A stretch of DNA of 64,000 nucleotides from Zoroaster sp. YZ-2022 (taxonomy: Eukaryota; Echinodermata; Asteroidea; Forcipulatida; Zoroasteridae): the NCBI GenBank assembly GCA_029582265.1, contig CM055833.1, forward strand, positions 28,610,288 to 28,674,287, written 5' to 3'. Below are positions 55,001 to 64,000 of this stretch, piece by piece (the stretch's first letter is position 1; each line of letters opens with the position of its first letter). The translations under genes and the position numbers were made by a program. Below the pieces are notes generated by a model. The model did not search any database. It worked only from the letters and a program-made list of their open reading frames with translations, and was not told where the DNA came from.

Positions 55001-58000
55001 AATCTGTAGAAGGAAAATGCAAGTTTTTCACGGCATCTGTAAATAATCTACTTCTAAAGTGAGTGCTGTTTAATTTCTTTGAATTGTTTTGTTCCGAGGG
55101 TATTCACTGTTGTGTTCAAAGTGTTTTGAAAACTTTTACCACTCCCCATATCACAAAAACATTAAACTTTAGGTTGTAGATCCAATCTAAACTTGTCTGA
55201 CAGAATTGAATAAAATTGTAATAAATGACATGTTTTAATAAGACGTGTTTAAAAAAAAAAAAAGCTGCAGTTGCCTCGCAGTTTCAATTGATGAAGATGA
55301 GACTGGTTCCAGGGGCCAATTTCATAGAGCTGCTAAGCAATATAAAACAAAGTACCAGCCAAAATTTTGTATGAAAGTTTGGCTGGTAACCAATGAAATT
55401 CCCGAAGCAAATTATTCTGGTAAGCAATTTTATCTGCTAAGCAGCTCTGTGAAATTTACCCCTTGTCATGTGGCAGAGATTTTTTAAAGTTTTTTTTTTT
55501 TTTCCTCAGACTAGGATCGCTAGCAACTAAGAATTATTACCTTAGCTGATTGAGCACTCCACAGTGCTAGGTTAAATCTAGAATTAATTATTTTCTGAAC
55601 TCTTTAAACAAGTCGCTAATATCTCCTCTTCCCTGACATGTGCTTGCTATGACAGAATAGAAAATCAGTCCAGAGACCAATCCTGTGGGATACGTTCGTC
55701 ATTGTACAACCATCTTGCCTGCATTCTGCCATGCACGAAGGAAACGCTTTTGAAGAGAGCCAAGAAATTACGTCTCATGGCCCACGACAGCTGCCTTAAG
55801 GAACCCTTACAAAAACTGAAGGAAGGTAAGATTAGGACCGGATTTGAAGGACTGCTTTGCAAGGAGATTTACATTAGAAGATATTGTAAATATGAAGGGA
55901 AAAAAATCAGAGGTCAGATGAGGACGATCAAGTAATTGTTTTCATTTTTATACTTCATACATTTGGTAAATTCATGCCATTTCATCTGTCATGCCAACAA
56001 CCAACCCAAAAATTCAAAATCTTGAAAAAAAAATTAATTGGTATCAACCCAACATTTTAATTATATTCAGAATATAGAAACAAAATTTACTTTCACTGGA
56101 TGAGTAGCCAGCACAAGCATGACAGACAGGACAAAAATGCAACCTTGCTATGATATTAACCATTAATGATTCCCACCATGTTTTCTGGGAATAACTTTAT
56201 TTAATTTTATTTTCATCTCTTTTTCAGCAATTGCCAAGGCAATGCCAGCACAGTTAGATAGATACCAACAGGAGTGTCAGGCAGCCGCACAGGACAAATA
56301 TAATGCGTAAGGGATATTTTATATTTCCAGTGGATCCAAATTTATAACTTTGATACCATCATCGTCTTGAAACCAAATAAGTGTTTTGTAAACCTGTAAT
56401 CATTTATGTTTTTGGAGATAACCAGTAGTATATAGTGGCTTTAATGCCTGTGATTTTTTTTTTTCAAGAAAGATAACAATGTTCTGATGAAAAAGGAAAT
56501 TGCAGGTGAAATAGTGACAAGGGTGATACATCTTTGGCCAAAAAAACGTCTCTGGTTTCTGGTCATAGGTTGGTTTCAAAATCGGTGCAGTGATGCGTTT
56601 TTTTTTTTTTCGTTTTTTTTTTTTTAATTTTTATAATTTTTTTTTTTATGGTAATCTTTTTTTTTTGGCAACCAGTAAAATATGTGATACATGTATACGT
56701 GGTTATTGGAACAAGACCAAATTTCCCATACACAAAGTATGTTGGCTAAGAGAGGCCTCACAAATCGGGCGAATGTGAAACGTGAAAAAGTCGTTTAAAA
56801 TACAGCACGGCAGAATTTAAATCAATCCAGCAATTTTGGCTGCAATTGTACATCATTGCATAGCAACAAAAAAAGAAAAGAAAACTAAAAATGCCAGTGC
56901 ATGGGTCTGAGGCGACGCACCCAGAGACCGGAAACTGGAGATTTTTTGGGGGGCTGTTAAGATGATGGGTCAAAAATCACTATAAATGATTGCTGACAAT
57001 TTTAAATATCCCATTGTGGTTTACAGAAATTATCATGAGCACTGTCATTCATGTGACTAGCTTCATACATCATGTGAAAGAAAATAAACCAATTATATCT
57101 AGAATGCTATTAAAAACACAGATGATTTACAGTGTATAAGTGATGGATGCTTAATAGGTTGTTCAGGGCATTGTGGTCGAGACAACTGCACTTTTTAGGC
57201 AGTGATAAATATCGTTTGGGTATAGGTGTAAATTACTGCAATAATAACTGTAATCTGCATGCTCCCCTTTTACTCATTCTCATACTCATTCTTACTTCGT
57301 AATCATTTTCATCATGCTCATTTTGCTCATCTATCATTACATTGTTTGTATTTAATTATTTGTTGTGTATTTTGTGCTTTTAGGTCATTTGTCTCGGGTA
57401 TTTCTATCTGTTTGCTTTGCTCTGTATTTCTGGTTGTATTTGTTTTCTTTGAGGTCGAATTAATAATCATAATAATAATTTACTACACGGTGATAGATTA
57501 ATACATTACTTGAAATGCTTTCTCTGTACAATGTGCTAGAGGCAGATGTTGCAGAGATTAGATTATCATTTATCTATCATTATATTGGCACTGTTGGTAA
57601 ACTGTTAATGTGTATGCATATTTATTTGGTGTCTATGCAAAGGCCCCTGAAAAAAACTACGTATTTATAACATGTTAAAAGACACATGCTTATCAAGCCT
57701 GTGGGAGATAATGTCTTTGTATGATGTGCCTATTTTGTGCAAATGTCGCCATTCAACACATCTAATTGTTCAAAAAGAAATATTGATTGACAGATGCCGA
57801 TTGTCCAATTGGAATGAAGACTCACAGGTACCTTGCTGGTGTCAGTAAAAATGGAAATTGTTCACGGCATGCCAGCAATACCTTTTGGGTGTCCTTTGGA
57901 CGTCCAGTTTGCTAAATGGACATCCTGTTTTAGTTCTAATACACACACAGAAGTATTGTAAGTTAGATATTTGGACACCCTGTTTTTTCAAAGAAAAACT

Positions 58001-61000
58001 AATTTGGACGTCCTGTTTCCAAACCCTGGCTTATACTCTGGTTCACGGTAAGACGAAAAAATATTAAAGACAACGTCATGGCATGACATTTTCTCAGTAG
58101 AAGGAAGTTTTATATCTGTGTTATTTACCTGTACAGAATGATGAATAAAAGTCGATCAACAGAAGATGAAATGAAGCCGAAAGGATCAAGAGGGCAGGTT
58201 CCTTCCAAAAGATTTCAGTGGACCGAAGAAATCAGGTGAGGGCAGTGTTTGAATAAGTTCCATTGCAAACTGTTGTTTACTAAAGTTGCAGTAATTTGAT
58301 CCAAAAGTCGCCTAGCCTGGTTGAAAGTTTGGAACAGCCTATAGCGTATGATTGGTTCGCTAGTCTCATGTTTTGTCACAAACTTTAGCAAAAAACAATT
58401 GGAAACCTTTGATGATTTGTTGTTTTTAGGACCATGGTCGTTTGAGTGTTAACGGACTTAGTTTGTCAAATTAGAGTGCTTATTTCATTGTGCCATTAAA
58501 GGGATAATAACGTCACGATCAGAGCAGACATTCAACATGGCATGGAATCAGTGTCCTAGTTTAAGAGGAACACAGTGACTGAAAATTACTGGCTCATTTA
58601 TGCAGTTCAGTGTTGAATTTATGTCCCCAGAAGACAAAATATTAATTTTCAACCTCAGACAGTAATATTTGAAGAGATTTTTGATACCATCATCAACTTT
58701 ACACCAAGTAAGATTCATTTAAATCCATTTAATTTATGTTTTTCAAAAAATACTAAAAGTGGGCTTAAAACTCACCAAACCTAAGAACCTATTTTTAAAA
58801 TTATTCCTAAGCCCTGAAATAGGTCAGCCTCAAAAATTAATTAATTGATTTTGTTCATTCCAGGGAACTGCTGTGCAGCATTGTAAGTGTTAAAATGCAA
58901 ACATACAAGATGTCTAAAATCCGCACTCAATCAGCCGAAGACTACCTCAAGATATACCTGGAGGATGATATTAAACCCCTCTGGCTCTCTGGATGGATGC
59001 AGACAAGGTGAATGATATGTTCTTGTGATAAATTGCTGTGTGTACCATCGATGGCCCCACAGTGGTACATAGATCAGTCATGAGGTCAATTGTTACAATT
59101 TTTTAAGGGAGGGGGGATATTAAAACATGTGATGCCCCCCCCCCCCCCCCAAAAAAAAAAGCTACATGAAGTTTCTTGTTAAGTTTATTGAAGAAGGCAC
59201 CGAGCTCAAACCTGAAGGCATTGTACTATGTTTTTTGAAGGGGCAAAGAATCTTCCAGCGGTGTGATTTGTTCAGATTTTTCTGAATTTTTCAGATTTTT
59301 ACAAATCGCAATGGTGTGATCCTCCGGATTTTAAAGATTTAAGCAATAAAGGAACGCAAAGCAAACGCTCAGAACCATAGATTTCACCCCAGCGCTATTC
59401 ACAACGGTGGCCCAAATACCCCTAGCAAAATTTACATGGATTTTTCAAAACTACCCAATCACACCCCAGATGTTCTTCGTTGGTATAGGGCAGTGGAGTG
59501 TCGTGGCCGAGCGGTCTAGCGCACCGAACTCAAGTTCTGGTGTTGCCAGCAGCAGGGTGTGGGTTCGAGCCCCGGTCGTGACACTTGTGTCCTTGAGCAA
59601 GGTACTTAACCATAATTGCTTCGTCCTTCGGATGGGACGTAAAGCCGTAGGTCCCGTGTGTTGTATAATGCACGTAAAGTGGATTGTCGTGCGGTCTAGC
59701 GCACTGAACTCAAGTTCTGGTGTTGCCAGCAGCAGAGTGTGGGTTCGAGCCCCGGCCGTGACACCTGTGTCCTTGAGCAAGACACTTAACCATAATTGCT
59801 TCTCTCCACCCAGGGGTTAAATGGGTACCTGTGAAGGCAGAGATGGTTTGCTCTATATGCGCTAGAAATGGCAGCAATTGAGCTGTATACTCCCCAGGGA
59901 GCTGAGATGGTTTCAGGAATGATTTATGAGCCTTATGAGCCTTATGAGCAGGGATAATAATATAATGCGCCTTGAGCGCCACTTAGTTGGTGGATACGTG
60001 CGCTATATAAATCTATACATTATTATTATTATTACATTATTATTATTAGTACCATTTGAATATTCAAATGTCTATGGGGACATTTTAAGGGGCACCAAGG
60101 CAAAGAGAAAACAGGAAAATGCCTGCATGGAGAAATTTATCAGAGGTTGATTGGAAGTTTCCAGTTTTTCCCTAAAATAATGGAAAGCATTATCTTTGTG
60201 ATATTTGTGTGATATTTTAACAATAAAGATGATATAGCATAAAAACCAGTTTATGCTAAACTGAGACGGTTCTTTTCAGAACATTACAATTTTTTTTGAG
60301 TTTATTTATTCACATGGAGTTAACGCAACCTTATATTTGTTATACTTCAAGGAAATTATTTTTTATACAGATATGGTCCAAATAGTTACTCGGAATAAAA
60401 TGACCTGATTCTAGTTGGGCTATATCTGAAGGCATTTATGATGGACTATTCTTATGCATTTAATTAGTTAAGCACCAATACTTCTTTGTCTAATACTTGG
60501 AATAAGTCTAACAGTCTAAGTCTAATATTTTGTATCTTCCAGAACACTCTTCAAGGAAACTCGATCCGTTCATGGAAGCATTACATCAATCGCTCCTAAG
60601 CCAAGAAAGATACTTCCTATTGCCAAGAAGCCTACACCTACTAACACCTCAACACAAGATGCCTTGGATTCAAGTGTGGATGAGCCTGATTTCCACCATA
60701 AACACGACAAGTCCAATGCACGTGTCACATCCCCGGAGAGCAGTCAGGATTCATTCATTCGTACGTTACTGGATTATGCAAATGACAAACCTTCAGTGGA
60801 TTCGGATCCTCAGCAGGATCCCCAGGCAGATCCTCAACATGAGAAAGAACAGACTGAGCCCAAACCGAACAACAGACCAAAAACTTCAAATGCACCTGAG
60901 AACGTCTTGCTCAGAGTAAAGGACTCAAGAGATTTTGTGGATTTTCTTATTGCTGAGCAACTGGCGTTACACGATAAACCAGACAGTAAGTTTGGGAATC

Positions 61001-63138
61001 CTCCCAAGAAAGCAACTGAGGATGAGGTTAAGCATCAACACAAAAGAGAAGTTGTCGCTCCTTCAAGTAAAAGAAACACTGCCGAAGATGAAGCTAAATC
61101 ATTACAACTTGACATTCTAAGAAAGGCGTCGTTGCTGTTGCAACCGCAAGACACTTGGTCAGGAGAGAGTGGCTCCATGAGGAAAGGACATTCACCTTAC
61201 GCTGATGAGATCAAAGCTTTAGCACAAGTTGCTGTGCAGTCAGCTAGTATAGTTAACTCGGTAAGAAACACACAATCACAGTCAAAGGTGTCTTCAACCA
61301 AGATGGCTGGTACTGCACCCAAAACAAGCTTCCAAATGGAGTTTGAAAAGATGTACAGTATGGCCCAAAAGGGAAACCCTGCTGCAATACAAGAAGTAAT
61401 AAAAGCCACTCCTGGAACACTGAAGTATAAGGCTTCTGTAGTACCACAACAGGTTAATCTGTCTGGTAATACTAAAGTAGCTCAGCAGAAGAGTGCTTTT
61501 GAGAAACTGAGGCTAGCTGGAAAAGTCACCTCTGGTGTGGATACGTCGATCTCCGTTTCACAGCCAGTTGTGAAGCTAACGCGCCATTCAAACCTCACCG
61601 GAGGCCTCCAGTCAAATTCTGACGCAGCGATTCAGTCCGCTCATAAGTTGGTGTCACCCCCAATCACCCATTCACAACAGTACAGTGGGTCTGCTGCAAA
61701 GCGGGAGACCCTTGCCACTTCGCACCGATTGCCGCAACACGGCAACACTACAATGGCGACATCCTCATCACAGTCACTGCCTGCAAAGATACCAATCAGC
61801 CTGCCCATGAGTAATACAAGCAGTTTGTATCTTTCAAGGAAAGATTCTGCATTTCACTCCGTTTCCCTGACAGGGGAGCGTTCTGCATCCAGCAAACATC
61901 CAGGGAAAATAGTCCCCACACCCATCCACACATCTCCTTCCCCTCCTAAGGGGTCATCCCATTCTGTACGCACATCCCCATACTCCACCTCCCCTAGTCA
62001 GGTGACGCCACCCTCTAGTTCTCCACGTCACACCTCACCCTTAGGACAGAAGTCTGGTTTCTCTCAGTACCAGCGTACCCCATCAACAAGCCCTATTCAC
62101 AGCTCCTCTTTCAGCTCAAGTTACCAGACGGGCATTCCTACGTTACCCGGGTATCAACAGCTCAGTCATCTAGCTGATCTGACTCGCAAACAACCTTCGA
62201 CCTCGCCAGCATTTGCATCACCAAGCTTCCCCATGGTGTCGGGTCATGTGTCACCAGGTCATCAAGGGTCATCAGGAAGAAGTACATCCCCAGGAGATGC
62301 CATTATAACAGGCCCGGCACCTGGCACTTATTACCACACTCAAAATGCAGGTAAATGACCGTAATTCTTCTTTTGCAGTAACTGACCAGGCCGTAACTGA
62401 CCGGGTGCAAAGAAACAATCCACAAAATATTGACATTTTTTTAAATAGAGTTTACTTACAGATATAGGATTTGGATTGGATCAAATTGTTTAACTTTAAC
62501 GAAAATTTACTTTGTGTCACACCCCAAAATATAATCTGCCCCAAAAATAATTTTGTCTGTGTTGCTGTTAAGAAAAAGCTGAAATACTTTTTTCATTACG
62601 GAAAGAGTACTCTTTCCCTAAATTCCCTGTCAGAAAGAATACGAAAAAAATCAGAATGTGTTGTCATTATTTTCTTGTGAAAAACACAGTGTAACGGGTG
62701 GAATCTTTCACAGGTTGATTGCATTATGTTCAAAGAGAGTAAGCATACTCTCAGAAACATTTTTGTGAACTTAACCAATGTTGTATCTTCCCTTTATATT
62801 CAAACCATTTTGGAAGGTTTCTCTAGAAACCCCTTAAATTTCTTTAAAAATTTAAATGGGGTGGGAGGGGGGGGAACTAATGGTATCAGCTTTTACATTA
62901 TACAAAGACTTAACCGCTGAACTCTGGAAGCTTTGTAGGTTCTAACCGCCGTAGTGTTACACAGCGTTAACCAACACTCCATGCCATATTCCCCCCCCCC
63001 CCCACACCTCACTGTTAACAGGCAATGTTCTGGATTCAATGCAAAGCAGCGCTTCATCCGCAGCAAACTCCCATCGTTTGCTGCACCGCCAGCAGGTTAC
63101 TCTAGATTCCATGCTGTATGCCCACCAGGCTTTCCCAG
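42876..63138 (+). CDS. UBN1: Ubinuclein (UBN1/UBN2-type HIRA-complex subunit), 13 exons, 3' end outside window
   Basis: At least 1201 codons. Exons: 42876-43040, 45230-45334, 45948-46052, 47555-47698, 49187-49305, 52756-53236, 54991-55058, 55656-55825, 56228-56306, 58137-58235, 58864-59007, 60543-62350, 63022-63138; borders are GT/AG and phases agree. Ubinucleins act in the nucleus with HIRA and CABIN1 to deposit H3.3-H4. Residues 1-55 ([20 protein letters not shown]) resemble the HIRA-binding N-terminus. The Hpc2-related domain (about 113-157) reads [20 protein letters not shown] then [19 protein letters not shown], nearly the vertebrate sequence. Exons 7-11 (about 374-560) form the ubinuclein middle domain with [20 protein letters not shown]. 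Exon 12 encodes a long Ser/Pro/Thr-rich tail. UBN1 and UBN2 are vertebrate paralogues, so the symbol only marks the family. Confidence 0.92.
43041..45229 (+). other. Ubinuclein intron 1
   Basis: About 2.2 kb. A TG-rich patch on the plus strand (44300-44480) and AT-rich remainder; no element with clear ends. Confidence 0.6.
45230..45334 (+). CDS. UBN1: Ubinuclein exon 2
   Basis: Encodes [20 protein letters not shown] then EKY, matching the conserved region before the Hpc2-related domain. Acceptor TTGTTTAG; donor TAT|GTGAGC. Confidence 0.9.
45551..45900 (-). mobile_element. MITE, CTCTGGTTTCTGGTC family (copy 3, degraded)
   Basis: The interior closely matches 36367-36755 in the same order (GTTGCCTCAGACC, GCTATGAAACGATGTCCAAT, GGCCTCTCTTAGCCACCATA). 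The left inverted end is mutated and the right end is nearly lost. It lies about 50 bp before ubinuclein exon 3. Confidence 0.72.
45948..46052 (+). CDS. UBN1: Ubinuclein exon 3 (first half of Hpc2-related domain)
   Basis: Encodes a KKGKKRKH basic patch, then [20 protein letters not shown] and NSEC. Acceptor TTTTCTAG; donor TGT|GTATGT in phase 0. Confidence 0.94.
46378..47220. mobile_element. TTAA-flanked element, CCCTAACTCCCTA family, expanded
   Basis: TTAA at 46374-46377 and 47221-47224. Left end CCCTAACCTTCCC; right end, inverted, CCCTAACTCCCTAGGCCC. Interior AAGGATTTTGAAGGATTGAG links it to the 82-bp element at 22740. It contains a 45-bp array, and a different TTAA element starts from the shared right TTAA. 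It lies in ubinuclein intron 3. Confidence 0.78.
46735..47216. repeat. 45-bp minisatellite, about 11 copies
   Basis: The unit reads AGGATTCAGGTTATGTGTAA then GCAAATGGGCCTAGGGAGTT and AGGAA, with few variants (GGACCT, GTGCAAG, TTATGAA). Each monomer ends with CCTAGGGAGTTAGG, which is the right terminus of the host TTAA element. Confidence 0.96.
47225..47400 (+). mobile_element. Partial AGGGAAGGTACAACATTG element
   Basis: TTAA (47221-47224), then GGGGAAGGTACAACATTG and TTACCAGATTATCAAAATAA, matching in reverse the right end of the element at 40762-41116. The other end is not recognised. Confidence 0.6.
47555..47698 (+). CDS. UBN1: Ubinuclein exon 4 (second half of Hpc2-related domain)
   Basis: Encodes [20 protein letters not shown] then [20 protein letters not shown] and IRRKKTPK. 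Acceptor TTCTCCAG; donor AAG|GTATGG in phase 0. Confidence 0.95.
48028..48991 (+). mobile_element. TTAA-flanked MITE, CCCTCCTACT family, interrupted
   Basis: TTAA at 48024-48027 and 48992-48995 (right end has two extra T). Ends CCCTCCTACTATTGCTGCAC and GTAGTAGTAGGAGGG. It is split by a TA-flanked element at 48230-48883. It lies in ubinuclein intron 4. Confidence 0.78.
48230..48883. mobile_element. TA-flanked MITE (Tc1/mariner-like) with CCGTATTTTCCTGCGTATAAG ends
   Basis: TA duplicated at 48228-48229 and 48884-48885. Inverted ends are perfect for 22 bp (starting CCGTATTTTCCTGCGTATAA), with further TATAAGGCGCACC-type subterminal repeats on both sides. Removing it with one TA restores ACTTACTACATGTAAGG, matching the uninterrupted relative at 30345-30547. 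The superfamily is inferred from the TA duplication. No transposase frame in 654 bp. Confidence 0.85.
49187..49305 (+). CDS. UBN1: Ubinuclein exon 5
   Basis: Encodes a Lys/Arg/Ser-rich linker ([20 protein letters not shown]) then [12 protein letters not shown], probably nuclear-localising. Acceptor TTTTATAG; donor TTAGG|GTAACA in phase 2. Confidence 0.88.
49350..52375. repeat. 81-bp satellite, about 37 copies, in ubinuclein intron 5
   Basis: The unit contains CTTACTCTCTTTGAATCAAG, ATATACATTGAAGGGAAGGT and GGTAATGTTGGCAAAACTGC. A higher-order duplication is visible: the variant CTCTGTGAATC recurs 972 bp apart (12 units; near 50711 and 51683) and GGTCATGTTGG 1053 bp apart (13 units; near 51261 and 52314). 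The block ATTAAAGGGAAGGTACAACA-like in the monomer equals the terminus of TTAA elements at 40758 and 47221. Since 81 is divisible by 3, frames of 938 and 576 codons are open on opposite strands. These are artefacts of periodicity. Confidence 0.97.
52756..53236 (+). CDS. UBN1: Ubinuclein exon 6
   Basis: 160 codons: [18 protein letters not shown] (conserved motif), an Asn/Thr/Ala-rich stretch, then [20 protein letters not shown] and [20 protein letters not shown], and [11 protein letters not shown] at the start of the middle domain. Acceptor AATTTTAG; donor GAG|GTGACA in phase 0. A SINE begins 6-7 bp downstream of the exon. Confidence 0.92.
53243..53611 (-). mobile_element. tRNA-derived SINE, minus strand, abutting a splice donor
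   Basis: Read on the minus strand, it has a tRNA-like head (A box TGGTCGAGCGGTTT, B box GGTTCGAATCCCAG), the body TCCTTGAGCAAGACTCTTTA and the tail GCGCCTTGAGCACCAG..ATATAAG. Its ATT-rich 3' end lies directly after the exon 6 donor. The head differs from tRNA-Leu(CAA) in the anticodon arm, so it may derive from another tRNA or subfamily. Confidence 0.85.
53612..54990 (+). other. Remainder of ubinuclein intron 6
   Basis: No clear element. TTCCTATTGGCTG and GAATTCAGCCAATA words occur in direct and inverted form at 53940-54070. Several short open frames lack domains. A run of TCATTTGAACTTTGG-type repeats precedes the acceptor (54857-54910). Confidence 0.45.
54991..55058 (+). CDS. UBN1: Ubinuclein exon 7
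   Basis: Encodes [22 protein letters not shown]; start of the middle domain. Acceptor TTGTTTAG; donor TAAA|GTGAGT in phase 2. Confidence 0.85.
55311..55463. mobile_element. Short intact copy of the AATTTCATAGAGC element
   Basis: Left end AGGGGCCAATTTCATAGAGC and right end GCAGCTCTGTGAAATT are inverted. The interior has GCTAAGCAAT and ACCAGCCAAAATTTTGTATG, without satellite. It shows what the element at 631-3456 looked like before expansion. Confidence 0.75.
55656..55825 (+). CDS. UBN1: Ubinuclein exon 8
   Basis: Encodes [20 protein letters not shown] then [20 protein letters not shown], the most conserved part of the middle domain (SxVYxxLxxFLPCxKxxLLKR type). Acceptor TGACAG; donor AAG|GTAAGA in phase 1. 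Confidence 0.93.
56228..56306 (+). CDS. UBN1: Ubinuclein exon 9
   Basis: Encodes [20 protein letters not shown] then AQDKYNA, a helical middle-domain segment. Acceptor TTTTTCAG; donor TGC|GTAAGG in phase 2. Confidence 0.88.
56536..56954 (+). mobile_element. MITE, CTCTGGTTTCTGGTC family (copy 4)
   Basis: Left CGTCTCTGGTTTCTGGTCAT and right GACCGGAAACTGGAGA are inverted. Same orientation and internal order as 7076-7455. It lies in ubinuclein intron 9. Confidence 0.8.
56955..57857 (+). other. Ubinuclein intron 9, unassigned part
   Basis: AT-rich sequence with a run of TCATTCTCATACTCATTCTT-type words (57275-57345). No gene or bounded element seen. Confidence 0.4.
57858..58040 (+). repeat. Dispersed repeat with GGACGTCC words (copy 2)
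   Basis: Inverted homologue of 22141-22320, with repeated GGACATCCTG and GGACGTCC words. It lies in ubinuclein intron 9. Confidence 0.6.
58137..58235 (+). CDS. UBN1: Ubinuclein exon 10
   Basis: Encodes [20 protein letters not shown] then [13 protein letters not shown]. The [10 protein letters not shown] motif is typical of the ubinuclein middle domain. Acceptor TGTACAG; donor CAG|GTGAGG in phase 2. Confidence 0.9.
58497..58625 (+). mobile_element. Truncated AGGGGCAGTAT-type TTAA element
   Basis: TTAAAGGGATAATAACGTCA and GGCATGGAATCAGTGTCCTA match the reverse complement of 39089-39303. The far end is missing. Confidence 0.6.
58864..59007 (+). CDS. UBN1: Ubinuclein exon 11
   Basis: Encodes [20 protein letters not shown] then [20 protein letters not shown] and GWMQTR. 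The YL..FLE.EVKPLWP.GWMQ pattern of ubinucleins is clear. Acceptor TTCCAG; donor CAAG|GTGAAT in phase 2. Confidence 0.94.
59259..59467 (+). mobile_element. hAT-like MITE (GGGTGTGATT family, copy 3)
   Basis: Homologous to 37910-38101 and 38746-38951, with a mutated left end (CGGTGTGATTT) and right end AATCACACCCC. No duplication is recognisable. It lies in ubinuclein intron 11. Confidence 0.75.
59498..60034 (+). mobile_element. Dimeric tRNA-derived SINE
   Basis: Two SINE units in tandem. Unit 1 (59498-59679) has a tRNA-Leu(CAA)-like head and the second body type (TTCGGATGGGACGTAAAGCC). Unit 2 (from about 59680) has a head damaged in the A box (TTGTCGTGCGGTCT), the first body type (TCTCCACCCAGGGG, GTATACTCCCCAGGGAGC) and the LINE-like tail. 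Unit 1 lacks the tail. It lies in ubinuclein intron 11. Confidence 0.85.
60543..62350 (+). CDS. UBN1: Ubinuclein exon 12 (long Ser/Pro-rich region)
   Basis: 602 codons: [20 protein letters not shown] closes the middle domain, then low-complexity sequence rich in Ser, Pro, Gln and His. [14 protein letters not shown] is a short hydrophobic motif, and there are many SPS/TSP sites ([20 protein letters not shown]). Large single exons for this tail are seen in vertebrate UBN1/UBN2. Acceptor CTTCCAG; donor GCAG|GTAAAT in phase 1. Confidence 0.93.
62728..62805 (-). repeat. Solitary diverged monomer of the 81-bp satellite
   Basis: The reverse complement of TTCAAAGAGAGTAAGCATAC..CCAATGTTGTATCTTCCCTT aligns along the 81-bp monomer. 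It lies in ubinuclein intron 12, about 10 kb from the array. Confidence 0.65.
63022..63138 (+). CDS. UBN1: Ubinuclein exon 13 (probable)
   Basis: Encodes [20 protein letters not shown] then [19 protein letters not shown]. Phase fits exon 12. Acceptor GTTAACAG follows a C-rich tract; donor CCAG|GTAACA in phase 1. Composition matches the ubinuclein tail. Nothing specific to the family is seen, so this exon is less certain. Confidence 0.7.
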
Positions 63139-64000
63139 GTAACAGTAGTTGCATGGTGAAGAGAAATCCGTGTCATTGCATGCAAGCTGCCGAACATGTC
63201 AAACTGGGTTGTTGTTTTTTCCGGAAATTGGTAGATTTTCATTTTGCTGTGATTTCAAATCATCATTTGCTGAGCATGCACATTATTTTATCATCTCTAT
63301 TGACGACCTCATTTTGTGTAGAATTTCATTAGTGTTCTCTCGTCCGTTACAATAATCTTTTCTTCCAAGCCTCTGGAAATAGATAATAAGGATCATCAGC
63401 ACAAATCACTTATAAATCATTCCTTTTTATACAAAAAGCAAATTAAAGTTTAACTTTGATGCAGAAAATAATCAGCTTGAAGTTTAGTTCAAGTTTTCAT
63501 TGCATGAAAAGTACTGATTCATTATTTATGTTGGTGCGTTCCAGAAAAACGTTGAAATACTTTTTAGTTCTTCCGTACCCTTTTCTTAAGGATATTTTGT
63601 CGTTTCATTTTAACTTCAACCTTCACAATATCATGGATATACCTATTACTTTTTATCATCTTGACCCTTCTTTCTCCTCATGCTGGGGGAAGCCAGTCTC
63701 ATTAGTGAACTCAATCAATTTACCTTATTTGAAAGAATCTTGGATGATGAGTGGAAGAGATGACTTAAACCCAGTTCATACTTCATACTTCATGTGAATG
63801 CAAAGTGATTTATACTTCATAAATTGACAGCAAAAGATTTGTTGAAATGTATAAAGATTTTTAAAGAATTAGTTGTGCTAATATCAGTTTTTGACTCCAC
63901 TTTGTTTCGCATATGAACCTTTCTTAAAACGTCGGCATTTTTTTTGTTTTTTTTTGTTGTTGCTATGAAATGATGTCCAGTTGCAGCTAAAATTGCTGAA
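63139..64000 (+). other. Probable ubinuclein intron 13, with a partial MITE at the edge
   Basis: No further coding exon recognised. From about 63930, CGTCGGCATTTTTTTTG and GCTATGAAATGATGTCCAGT match the interior of the CTCTGGTTTCTGGTC MITE in the orientation of 45551-45900. The copy is cut by the window edge. Confidence 0.55.

Noticed and set aside
59407..59982. Open frames on both strands over the SINE dimer
   Set aside because: They are translations of SINE bodies, repeated between the two units, with no independent coding evidence.

Overview
The window is eukaryotic nuclear DNA from an animal. Genes are split by GT-AG introns, intergenic DNA is AT-rich, and transposon relics and satellites occupy much of the non-coding sequence. 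The mix (tRNA-Leu-derived SINEs, a CR1/L2-like LINE, a GCNA with an intact SprT protease domain, one ubinuclein gene) suggests a marine invertebrate deuterostome. An echinoderm such as a sea star is my guess, from the general look of the repeats only; low confidence.

Layout. 1-27.3 kb: I recognise no protein gene. It holds a 2.7-kb, 36-bp minisatellite inside an inverted-repeat element, a decayed LINE, hAT-like and TTAA-flanked MITEs, tRNA-derived SINEs and a 27-bp minisatellite. 27.9-28.1 kb (minus): the first coding exon of PAN3, with its CCCH zinc finger. 28.6-38.5 kb (plus): a complete ten-exon GCNA/ACRC gene, head-to-head with PAN3 and separated from it by about 480 bp. 38.5-42.7 kb: intergenic, with MITEs. 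42.7-64 kb (plus): thirteen exons of a ubinuclein (UBN1/UBN2-type) gene that runs off the right edge; its introns hold a 3-kb 81-bp satellite, a 45-bp minisatellite and nested transposons. Its promoter has a perfect NRF1 palindrome and a short uORF.

Functions. The three genes do not form a pathway. PAN3 is the adaptor of the PAN2-PAN3 deadenylase. GCNA is a germline SprT-type protease linked to DNA-protein crosslink repair. Ubinuclein is the HIRA-complex subunit for histone H3.3 deposition. The exon chains of GCNA and ubinuclein were joined by hand; every junction keeps phase and has GT/AG borders.

The most unusual signal is in the repeats. At least ten short elements are flanked by TTAA and have inverted ends, as in piggyBac-like MITEs. 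Three separate satellite arrays (27, 45 and 81 bp) have monomers that contain the terminal sequence of one of these families, as if satellites grew from transposon ends. Several nested insertions show target-site duplications or empty-site equivalents.
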